Below are positions 1 to 5,913 of a DNA stretch of 30,186 nucleotides, in pieces. The position numbers and the translations under genes are program-made. Source of the DNA: an uncultured Sutterella sp. (GTDB lineage Bacteria; Pseudomonadota; Gammaproteobacteria; Burkholderiales; Burkholderiaceae_F). The notes beneath the pieces were generated by a model, which saw nothing but the letters and a program-made list of their open reading frames with translations, was not told where the DNA came from and ran no database searches. Numbering within the stretch: the stretch's first letter is position 1; each line of letters begins with the position of its first letter. The stretch covers positions 1-30,186 of the forward strand of contig CAAECY010000021.1 in NCBI GenBank assembly GCA_900754475.1. Reading direction: 5' to 3'.

Positions 1-35
1 TCGCCAACTTTCAAGCAAAAGTTGATAGTTAAAAA

Positions 36-260
36 CTAAGGCCGCCAAGTAATCGGTAGTTTCACCAACATGGAAGACCATTTTAACAACGTTGTTAAAA
101 TGGTCAGCCTAAGGCCTCCGATCCGTCGGGGGCCCTTTTCGTAAGGAAAGTCCGAACCAAACTTCCGCATAAGCTCAAACCGCAGGTCGCAAAGCACATC
201 TGCGTAATGGCGCCGACCTTCCGCAGCACAATACATACATTCGAGATTAAGCAGCACCAT
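36..260 (-). CDS. Small hypothetical ORF, 74 aa, unrecognised
   Basis: An open frame of 74 codons starts with ATG at 260 and stops with TAG at 36-38. The first ~48 residues look plausibly protein-like, with a Cys-rich start (ECMYCAAEGRRHYADVLCDL). The last part runs through the 30-bp palindrome at 76-105, so it is unlikely to be conserved coding sequence there. A stop lies two codons upstream of the ATG, and no Shine-Dalgarno sequence is visible. Its base composition differs from all confident genes in the window. It could be a decayed gene fragment or a chance ORF. I do not recognise a family. Confidence 0.2.
   Translation of the reverse strand: MVLLNLECMYCAAEGRRHYADVLCDLRFELMRKFGSDFPYEKGPRRIGGLRLTILTTLLKWSSMLVKLPITWRP
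76..105. repeat. Perfect 30-bp palindrome
   Basis: The half-site GACCATTTTAACAAC is followed directly by its exact reverse complement with no spacer. The arms stop pairing at positions 75 and 106. An uninterrupted 15-bp dyad could be a dimeric protein binding site, a recombination or resolution site, or an unusual hairpin. No T-run follows on either strand, so it is a poor intrinsic terminator candidate. Confidence 0.75.
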
Positions 261-272
261 TCGTAACTAGAT

Positions 273-497
273 ATGGTATGTGCAAAATATGCACATACTG
301 CCTACGACGACAGCGAGTGCCCCCCGGATGATCCGACCCACTCGATTTTCAGCGAAGAGGCTTTCCCCGAATTTCGCCTTGCATTCCCGAAACCTCTTGA
401 ACTACCGTGGGCGCATGGATTTGGAAGCCGTGCCATTGGCCACTGGCGGGATGTACCCGGTGAGCATGGGGGCGCCAAATTCGAAAAGCTCGACTGA
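273..497 (+). CDS. Small hypothetical ORF, 74 aa, unrecognised
   Basis: The frame runs from ATG 273 to TGA 495-497. From about codon 12 the codons (GAA, CCG, GCC, TTC) match the high-GC usage of neighbouring genes, and the C-terminal half (for example WAHGFGSRAIGHWRDVPGEH) reads like real protein. Overlapping frames on both strands are also open, so this is weak support. The 5' end coincides with the dyad at 276-298 and has no Shine-Dalgarno sequence, so the true start is doubtful. It may be the surviving 3' end of a gene whose front is lost. A short GC stem followed by a T-rich run lies about 25 bases downstream. Confidence 0.25.
   Translation: MVCAKYAHTAYDDSECPPDDPTHSIFSEEAFPEFRLAFPKPLELPWAHGFGSRAIGHWRDVPGEHGGAKFEKLD
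276..298. promoter_or_regulatory. Operator-like dyad GTATGTGCA-N5-TGCACATAC
   Basis: Two perfect 9-bp inverted arms are separated by AAATA. Spacing and symmetry resemble the binding site of a dimeric transcription factor. No regulator gene is adjacent, and the controlled gene is not clear. Confidence 0.35.
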
Positions 498-521
498 TCC
501 GGGCTCTGTAGTCCCGTCACA

Positions 522-547
522 CCCGGCTGTCGGGCTTTTCTTTTTCC
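522..547 (+). terminator. Weak terminator-like hairpin
   Basis: A 4-bp CCCG/CGGG stem with a 5-nt loop is followed by CTTTTCTTTTT. It lies 25 bases after the stop of the 273-497 ORF. The stem is short, so support is weak. Confidence 0.25.
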
Positions 548-610
548 CGTTGACCGCACCGCCGCAAAGGAAGCGGGAATTCCCGGATTCGACCGCAACT
601 TAAGGTCGCA

Positions 611-648
611 AAAAAGCCTCGACATCACATCGGATCGTCGAGGCTTTG
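611..648 (-). terminator. Intrinsic terminator of the UreE-like gene
   Basis: An 11-bp perfect stem (613-623 AAAGCCTCGAC with 637-647) has a 13-nt loop. Read on the minus strand it is followed by TTTTTT and lies about 75 bases past the stop of the UreE-like gene. It may work weakly on the plus strand too. Confidence 0.8.
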
Positions 649-723
649 CTTTTCGTCGAAGCCCGGGCGGAGGACGACGCCTCCGCCGATTTCAACTCGG
701 GACTTCGACGGATGCGCGGCGTC

Positions 724-1617
724 TTAGTTCTTGCAGCAGCAACCGCCTTCCTGCTTCTGTGCGTTGCCTTCGTTGCCGCAGCAGCATTCGCCCTCGCCAT
801 GGTGGTGGCCCTCGCCGCCACAGCAACATTCGCCTTCACCGTGGTGATGGCCGTGACCGCCGCAACCGCACTCGCCTTCGCCGTGATGGTGGCCGTGGCC
901 GCCGCAGCCGCACTCGCCTTCACCGTGGTGGTGGCCTTCGCCGCCACAGCAGCATTCGCCTTCACCGTGGTGATGGCCGTGACCGCCGCAGCCGCATTCG
1001 CCTTCGCCGTGGTGGTGGCCGTGGCCGCCGCAACCGCATTCACCTTCACCATGGTGGTGATGGCCGTGACCGCCGCAACCGCATTCTTCTTCACCGTGAT
1101 GGTGATGATGACCGTGACCGCCGCAGCCGCAACCGCCTTCGTGATGGTGGTGGCCGTGGCCGCCGCCGCAACAGCAGCCGCCTTCGTGACGAACGAGACG
1201 GATCGGATCGAACGGGGCTTCTTCTTCCGCGACTTCGAGACCGATCATGCCGAGCATCTTCGCGAGGTTCGGCAGCGGGAGAACCGCGAAGCCGTTTTCG
1301 GCGTCGGCGATGCGCACGCCGCGGTTGATCAGCGCGGCGGCGGCTTCACGCATGACGTTGATGTCGCCCGTCACGTGAAGGATCGGTTCGACGGCCGGAC
1401 GAACCACCCAGAGGGCACCCGTTTCGTCGATGAACACGTCGTTCACTTCGAGCGGGCGGCGTTCTTCAACGGCCACCGTAACGTCGCCGAGTTCGGTCGA
1501 GATGACGTCGGGCCATTCGGCACGTTCGGCGGAGGTGAGAAGAAGCGCGTGGGCGCGTTCGAGAAGAACCTGGGCGGGAGCAGCCTCGGGGGGCAGGAGC
1601 TTCGTAAGGGTCGTCAT
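724..1617 (-). CDS. UreE-like metallochaperone with Cys/Gly/His repeat tail
   Basis: A 297-aa protein. Residues 1-147 resemble the urease accessory nickel chaperone UreE: a beta-rich N-terminal half with VVRPAVEPILHV (71-82), then an alpha/beta domain with INRGVRIAD and GFAVLPLPNLAKMLGMIGLE, ending in APFDP, the place where UreE proteins carry a His-rich tail. Residues 148-297 are about ten repeats of a 14-16 residue unit (typical form CGCGGHGHHHGEGE), ending in CCCKN; they contain about 27 Cys and nearly 40 His. Ordinary UreE tails are much shorter and usually lack Cys. No urease gene is in the window, so a role in nickel, zinc or copper storage or delivery is inferred. The start ATG at 1617 is preceded by AGAGGT. 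It lies 152 bases downstream of purF on the same strand. The UreE assignment comes from motif memory, not alignment. Confidence 0.7.
   Translation of the reverse strand: MTTLTKLLPPEAAPAQVLLERAHALLLTSAERAEWPDVISTELGDVTVAVEERRPLEVNDVFIDETGALWVVRPAVEPILHVTGDINVMREAAAALINRGVRIADAENGFAVLPLPNLAKMLGMIGLEVAEEEAPFDPIRLVRHEGGCCCGGGHGHHHHEGGCGCGGHGHHHHHGEEECGCGGHGHHHHGEGECGCGGHGHHHGEGECGCGGHGHHHGEGECCCGGEGHHHGEGECGCGGHGHHHGEGECGCGGHGHHHGEGECCCGGEGHHHGEGECCCGNEGNAQKQEGGCCCKN
727..1176 (-). repeat. In-frame tandem repeat, ~42-nt unit
   Basis: The 3' half of the UreE-like gene is ten tandem copies of a 42-48 nt unit encoding CGCGGHGHHHGEGE-type blocks. Units alternate between CGCGGHG and CCCGGEG versions, and the His run varies from three to five. 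All length differences are multiples of three, so the frame is kept. The pattern suggests growth by unequal recombination or slippage. It also opens long spurious frames on the other strand. Confidence 0.9.
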
Positions 1618-1640
1618 GTGAATGAAACCTCTGAATGAGA

Positions 1641-1667
1641 GTTCGCCCCGGCAAGGCCGGGGCGAAC
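1641..1667 (-). terminator. Strong GC hairpin between purF and the UreE-like gene
   Basis: A 12-bp perfect stem (GTTCGCCCCGGC with its complement) has a 3-nt loop. On the minus strand only TCTCATT follows, so it may be a weak terminator or an mRNA-processing or stabilising hairpin. Transcription may pass from purF into the metallochaperone gene. Confidence 0.45.
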
Positions 1668-1769
1668 CCGATAAAGACTGAAGTGGACCTATTTTACCCG
1701 TCGAATCTCGAACGGGAAGAGGTCGGAAACAGCCTTTTACGGCGTAGTGCGTAGGGATTAGTACCCCTA

Positions 1770-3299
1770 TCAGGCGAGGGTCGACTTCCCTTCTTCGGCC
1801 TCGTCGCCCTCTTCATCGGGGGCGGCCTTCGCGACGGGAGCGTTGCGCGCGGCATCGAGTCGGGCGAGGTATTCGTCCGTGATGTCGCCCGTCACATAGA
1901 CGCCGTCGAAGCACGAGCAGTCAAAGCGCGGCACGTCGGGGTTCATGTCGTGCAGAGCCCCCTTCAGGCCTTCGAGCGTCTGGTAGACGACGGCGTCGGC
2001 GCCGATCGCTTCCGCCACGGCCGCTTCGTCCTTGCCGTCGCCGCAGAGGAGTTCGCTCTTCGTGGGCATGTCGATCCCGTAGACGTTCGGGAACATCACG
2101 CGCGGAGCCGACGAGGCGACGAAGACCTTCTTCGCGCCCGATTCGCGGGCCATGCGCACGATTTCGCGCATGGTCGTGCCGCGCACGATCGAGTCGTCGA
2201 CGAGAAGGAGGTTCTTCCCTTCGAATTCGACGGGCATCGCGTTGAGCTTCTGGCGGACGCTCTTCTTGCGCACGGCCTGGCCGGGCATGATGAAGGTGCG
2301 ACCGACGTAGCGGTTCTTGATGAAGCCTTCGCGGTAGGGGATGCCAAGCTCCTGAGCGAGCTGCTGGGCGCACGGACGGGAGCTGTCCGGAATCGGCATC
2401 ACGACGTCGATTTCCGAGAGGTCGAACTTTTCGCGAACGGTCTTGGCGAGGTATTCGCCGAGCTTCAGGCGCGCGCCGTAGACGTTGATGCCGTCGATCG
2501 TGGAGTCGGGACGGGCGAAGTAGACGAATTCGAAGGCGCAGGGGTTGAGTTCGGCGTGTTCGGCGCACTGGCGAACGGAGACGTTGCCCTTGAGGTCGAT
2601 CCAGATCGCTTCGCCCGGCGCGATGTCGCGTTCGACCTTGAAGCCGAGACCGATCATCGTTACGGATTCCGAGCTCACCATGTGTTCGATCGAGCCGTCT
2701 TCGGCCACGTTCGTGCCGTAGCAAAGCGGACGGATGCCGTGGGGGTCGCGGAAGGCGAGAAGGCCCTTGCCGGCAATGACGGCGCAGCAGCCGTAGGAGC
2801 CGCGCACGCGACGGTGCACGGCGGCAACGGCTTCGAAAACGCCTTCGGCGTCGAGGCTCTTCGTCTGCGTGACGCGCGAGATTTCCGTGGCGAGCACGTT
2901 GAGGAGCACTTCGGAGTCGCTCGTCGTGTTGATGTGACGACGATCCGTTTCATAGAGTTCCTGCGTGAGTTCGGCGGCGTTCGTGAGGTTGCCGTTGTGC
3001 GCGAACATGATCCCGTAGGGGGCGTTCACGTAGAAGGGCTGGGATTCCTGGTTGGAGCTTGCGCACCCCTGGGTTGGGTAGCGCACCTGACCGATCCCGA
3101 TATTGCCCGTGAGGTCGCGCATGTTGCGCGTGCGAAACACGTCGCGCACGAGCCCCATGGCCTTGTACATGTGAAAGTGAAGTCCGTCGAGCGTGGCAAT
3201 GCCCGCCGCGTCCTGACCGCGATGTTGCAGGAGGTGCAACGCATCGTAGATGCGCTGGTTCACCGGTTCCCGGGACATCATGGCAACGATACCGCACAT
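1770..3299 (-). CDS. purF: Amidophosphoribosyltransferase (first step of purine synthesis)
   Basis: Catalyses PRPP plus glutamine to phosphoribosylamine, the committed step of de novo purine synthesis. I chose the start at 3299 (509 aa) because it gives MCGIVAMM, placing the nucleophile Cys at position 2 as required after Met removal; AAGGA lies 9 bases upstream. The class II glutaminase half has LQHRGQDAAGIAT and AHNGNLTN. The phosphoribosyltransferase half has the PRPP loop LLLVDDSIVRGTTMREIV and the FIKNRYVGRTFI segment. The C-terminal FDCSCFDGVYVTGDITDEYL resembles the E. coli enzyme, followed by an acidic tail. It is the last gene of the folC-dedD-cvpA-purF array. A terminator-like hairpin lies between cvpA and purF, so it may have its own control. 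Confidence 0.97.
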   Translation of the reverse strand: MCGIVAMMSREPVNQRIYDALHLLQHRGQDAAGIATLDGLHFHMYKAMGLVRDVFRTRNMRDLTGNIGIGQVRYPTQGCASSNQESQPFYVNAPYGIMFAHNGNLTNAAELTQELYETDRRHINTTSDSEVLLNVLATEISRVTQTKSLDAEGVFEAVAAVHRRVRGSYGCCAVIAGKGLLAFRDPHGIRPLCYGTNVAEDGSIEHMVSSESVTMIGLGFKVERDIAPGEAIWIDLKGNVSVRQCAEHAELNPCAFEFVYFARPDSTIDGINVYGARLKLGEYLAKTVREKFDLSEIDVVMPIPDSSRPCAQQLAQELGIPYREGFIKNRYVGRTFIMPGQAVRKKSVRQKLNAMPVEFEGKNLLLVDDSIVRGTTMREIVRMARESGAKKVFVASSAPRVMFPNVYGIDMPTKSELLCGDGKDEAAVAEAIGADAVVYQTLEGLKGALHDMNPDVPRFDCSCFDGVYVTGDITDEYLARLDAARNAPVAKAAPDEEGDEAEEGKSTLA

Positions 3300-3370
3300 A
3301 GTCGTGATCCTTGAAGAGGGAGAACTTCCCCGCACGTGAAGGGGTGCGCGGGAAGCTGGATTAACGAAAA

Positions 3371-3405
3371 GCGAAAAATAAAAAGACTCCGAAATTTTTT
3401 CGGAG
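3371..3405 (-). terminator. Terminator or attenuator-like hairpin between cvpA and purF
   Basis: An 8-bp stem CTCCGAAA/TTTCGGAG (3387-3394 with 3398-3405) is followed on the minus strand by TCTTTTTATTTTT. It lies about 80 bases past the cvpA stop and about 75 before the purF start. This is a good intrinsic terminator inside an otherwise conserved gene array, so it could reduce or regulate read-through into purF. Confidence 0.65.
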
Positions 3406-3436
3406 GTTCGAAACTTTGTTCGGTCCCCAAACGACC

Positions 3437-3482
3437 GATGGGCCGTGAGGTCGTGCGGTCGCGCACGCCCGTGAGGCCCATC
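3437..3482 (-). other. Extended inverted repeat after cvpA
   Basis: Outer arms GATGGGCC (3437-3444) and GGCCCATC (3475-3482) enclose a second GTGCG-GTC-GCGCAC type hairpin. It lies immediately downstream of the cvpA stop, before the stronger terminator. The T-run on the minus side is weak. It is probably an mRNA 3'-end structure. Confidence 0.4.
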
Positions 3483-3489
3483 CGTAGTG

Positions 3490-4032
3490 TCAGAGTCCGA
3501 GCTCCTTCAATTTGTCGGTCATCTCGACGGCGACCCGCCCGGCGGGCGTTCTCATCGAGGCGATGCCCTCGGGGAGGTACGGCATCGACCAGTCGATCAC
3601 CGTTTCCGCGGGCGCGATGAGGATCGACTGTCGCCACATCCGGCTCGCGCGCACGTCGTCGATCATGCCGAAGACGAAAACCGCCGCACACACCGCCACG
3701 ATCCCGCGGGTGAGCCCGAAGACGGCGCCGAGCACCCGGTCTTCGAACGTCACTTCCGCCACTTCGAGCATCTTGCGCATGAGCGTGCCGAAAAGCCCGA
3801 ACGCAAAGAGCACCGCCACCACGATGCCGGTGCCGGCAATCAGCACGCGGGGAATCGTTCCGAGGCTCTCCAACGGAATGCGGTCCGCGAGTTCGGCCGA
3901 GAAATTGAGGGCGAGCAGAATGCCGACGATCCAACCGGCTACGGCGAGCGTTTCCCGGACGACGCCGCGAACGACGCCGACGATGGTGGAAAGAAAGAGA
4001 AGCGCCAGAATGATCCAGTCGATTTCCGTCAT
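3490..4032 (-). CDS. cvpA: CvpA family inner-membrane protein
   Basis: A 180-aa protein with about four hydrophobic segments (roughly residues 7-24, 29-46, 63-88 and 104-124), the usual CvpA layout. It starts MTEIDWIILALLFLSTIVGV and has the typical loop RGVVRETLAVAGWIVG. CvpA was named for colicin V production; later work links it to envelope homeostasis, but its biochemical role is not settled. Its place directly before purF matches E. coli dedD-cvpA-purF and supports the call. There is a 293-bp gap to the upstream SPOR gene holding a terminator-like hairpin and a possible -10 box (4141-4146), so it may be transcribed separately. Confidence 0.93.
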   Translation of the reverse strand: MTEIDWIILALLFLSTIVGVVRGVVRETLAVAGWIVGILLALNFSAELADRIPLESLGTIPRVLIAGTGIVVAVLFAFGLFGTLMRKMLEVAEVTFEDRVLGAVFGLTRGIVAVCAAVFVFGMIDDVRASRMWRQSILIAPAETVIDWSMPYLPEGIASMRTPAGRVAVEMTDKLKELGL

Positions 4033-4140
4033 GGGAGGGCGGGGAGAAAGGTGGGCGGGTCGGGGCGGGAAGCGCGGGAACCCGAGGGCTTGCCGTGCTC
4101 CGTACGATCCGACACGAAAGGGATCCGAAAAAGTGCGCTT

Positions 4141-4146
4141 ATTCTA
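4141..4146 (-). promoter_or_regulatory. Possible -10 box TAGAAT upstream of cvpA
   Basis: The minus strand reads CGCTAGAATA about 110 bases before the cvpA ATG. The same 10-mer occurs upstream of the FNT channel gene (20298-20303). No good -35 box is visible 16-18 bases further upstream, so support is weak. Confidence 0.3.
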
Positions 4147-4238
4147 GCGAAATTGCGCATAGACGGGCGTTTTTGCGGAAGGCTTTCCAGAGGGCTTTGC
4201 ATCGGGCGCAAGGTTCCGATGCGTCGGTGCGGCACCGA

Positions 4239-4292
4239 CAAAACGGGCCGCCCGTCATGACGCCCGAAGGGCGTCGGGCGGGAGGCCCGTTG
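4239..4292 (-). terminator. Hairpin after the dedD-like gene
   Basis: Outer arms AACGGGCC and GGCCCGTT enclose a strong inner hairpin GACGCCC-GAA-GGGCGTC. On the minus strand the outer stem runs into TTTTGTC. It lies about 35 bases past the stop. It is a likely intrinsic terminator, or an attenuator before cvpA. Confidence 0.6.
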
Positions 4293-4325
4293 GAAGTAAG
4301 AGCGAAGCGACGATGCTTCCGCGCT

Positions 4326-5771
4326 TTATTGCTGGCCGACCATCGGCTTCTGAGCGACGCCGTTCAGAACGATCGTCCCCTTGGCGCCTTCGGCTTCGCG
4401 CGCGTCCTTGAAGAGACCGACGCGAACGCGCCAGAGGGTCGCGCCCGGTCGCTCGACCGGAACGCGGTAGGCGGGGAGTCCCAGAAGCGCGAGGCGCTTC
4501 ACGTACTTTTCGGCTTCAAGTTCGGAGCTCGTCGCCACGATCTGCACGTAGTAGCCCTTGCCGGTCGGGGGCGTGATGCCGACCGAGCGCACGGGCTTCT
4601 TTTCCGCCTCGGCTTCGGCCTTCGAATCGTCCTTCGCGCCTTGAGCGGGCGCCTTGGCGTCGGGCTTCGCTTCGGGCTTTTCGGGTTTGGCCGCGGGCTT
4701 TGCGGGCGTTGCGGGCGTTTCCGCCGGGGCCGTGCTCGGCACCACGTCGGGGACGTCAAGCGGAGCCGACTCGGTGGGCACGGGCGGAATTTCCGTTTGC
4801 ATCGGAAGCTCGTCGTAGCTCGATTCGCTGTCGAGCACGAAAGGCGCCGCCACGACCACCGCCATCAGGAGGGCCGCGGCCCCGACGAGACGATGACGCG
4901 TGCGACGACGGGCGGCGAGCTCTTCGTCGGAGGGCACCTCAACCTGAACCATCTTCGTGCGCTTCGGCGCGACGGCCTTGTCGCGCGGAACGGGCTTCGC
5001 GATCGGGGTCTGCGCTTCCACGTCGGAGTTCTTCGCGCCGGAGGCCCCAGCCGTGAAACCTCGGGACTGAGCCGCATCGGCGGCGCTCGGCGCCGCACGG
5101 AAGGATTCGACCGCGGGAGAGGAGGTCGAAGCGGGAGCCGCAGGAGCGGCAGGCGCAGCGGGAGAAACGGGCGGCACCGAAGCCGCGGACGCCGCAAAAC
5201 CCGCGGACGCGGTGTTCGTGCCGGCCGTGTTGCTCGGGTTGCTCATACCGGCGGCACCGTAAGCGGCGCCGAAGCCCGTACCCGCAAAGGTCGAGCCGGA
5301 AGCGGAGCCCGCCGTCGAAGGCGCGGTCGGGGCGGCAGCCGGAGCGGCGCTCGCGGGGAACGGGGACGCACCCGTCGAGGGCGCGGCGGGCGTTCCGGGC
5401 ATTGCGGGAGCCGAGGGCGCCGAGGGAGCCGAAGGCGACGGGAAAGTCTGCCAGGGGTTCACGCTCGCCGCATCGGCCGTACCGGTCGTGGGGGCCGAAG
5501 TCATGCTCGGAATGTTGAAGGGATTGGCCGCGCCGGGGGCCGTCGGAGAAGTCGGAGCGGTGAAAGCGCCCGCCACGGAGGGCGCGGCGCCCGAGATCGC
5601 GTCGACGCCCGTTTCGGGAGCGTTCGGGCGGGGACTCATCCCCTCGCCGCTCGGCTGCCCGAGCACGGGCTCCTTCGGTTCGTCGAACGCATCAAGCTCG
5701 GCGCGACCGGGTTCGATGCGTTCGCCCTGCGTTTCGGACGTCTGCTTGCGAAAGCGATTGAAGAAGGACAT
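4326..5771 (-). CDS. SPOR-domain protein (DedD-like, septal)
   Basis: A 481-aa protein. A C-terminal SPOR domain (about residues 405-478) starts GYYVQIVATSSELEAEKYVK and ends WRVRVGLFKDAREAEGAK. SPOR domains bind denuded glycan strands at the division septum, and DedD helps E. coli cell constriction. One transmembrane segment (LVGAAALLMAVVVAAPFVL, about 293-312) precedes a Pro/Ala/Lys linker. The N-terminal ~290 residues are an Ala/Pro/Ser/Thr-rich low-complexity cytoplasmic region, far longer than in E. coli DedD (about 220 aa in total, membrane segment near the start). The place between folC and cvpA equals that of dedD, so orthology is likely. The basic start MSFFNRFRKQ supports this start codon. 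Confidence 0.88.
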   Translation of the reverse strand: MSFFNRFRKQTSETQGERIEPGRAELDAFDEPKEPVLGQPSGEGMSPRPNAPETGVDAISGAAPSVAGAFTAPTSPTAPGAANPFNIPSMTSAPTTGTADAASVNPWQTFPSPSAPSAPSAPAMPGTPAAPSTGASPFPASAAPAAAPTAPSTAGSASGSTFAGTGFGAAYGAAGMSNPSNTAGTNTASAGFAASAASVPPVSPAAPAAPAAPASTSSPAVESFRAAPSAADAAQSRGFTAGASGAKNSDVEAQTPIAKPVPRDKAVAPKRTKMVQVEVPSDEELAARRRTRHRLVGAAALLMAVVVAAPFVLDSESSYDELPMQTEIPPVPTESAPLDVPDVVPSTAPAETPATPAKPAAKPEKPEAKPDAKAPAQGAKDDSKAEAEAEKKPVRSVGITPPTGKGYYVQIVATSSELEAEKYVKRLALLGLPAYRVPVERPGATLWRVRVGLFKDAREAEGAKGTIVLNGVAQKPMVGQQ

Positions 5772-5913
5772 CTCGGAATCCTCGTGCGGCTTTGTTGGGG
5801 CTTTTTGGGACTGTTTCGGTCTTGTCGGACGTCGGGGACGGACACCCCCGAAGGCGTCCCGGTATTCGGGTCTCGGGCATCCTCGTTCGGTGCCCGTCGG
5901 GGGGCCGTCGATC

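Larger units (their letters stand above)
1..723. other. AT-richer intergenic or decayed accessory stretch
   Basis: The first ~290 bases are visibly richer in A and T than the rest of the window. They hold a perfect 30-bp palindrome (76-105) and a 9-bp dyad (276-298). Two short ORFs can be drawn (36-260 minus, 273-497 plus), but neither has a clear ribosome binding site or a family I recognise. From ~300 onward the composition returns to the high-GC style of the chromosome. The stretch ends in the terminator at 611-648. It may be a remnant of acquired DNA or an ordinary intergenic region with regulatory sites. Confidence 0.4.
4033..4325. other. Long gap between dedD-like and cvpA genes
   Basis: This 293-bp gap holds a large hairpin next to the dedD-like stop (4239-4292) and a possible promoter box at 4141-4146. 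The remainder is GC-rich with no ORF or RNA that I recognise. Confidence 0.5.

Noticed and set aside
120..165. GGAAAGTCC near 145-153 suggested RNase P RNA
   Set aside because: The other conserved RNase P elements and pairing partners are missing; short chance match.
727..1176. Regular ~42-base repeats that at first look like a CRISPR array
   Set aside because: There are no unique spacers. The units are contiguous, in frame, and encode the Cys/Gly/His tail of the UreE-like protein.
646..1638. Long plus-strand ORF (330 aa) of Ala/Val/Phe repeats opposite the UreE-like gene
   Set aside because: It is the complement of the Cys/Gly/His repeats in a high-GC gene; composition is artefactual and there is no ribosome binding site.
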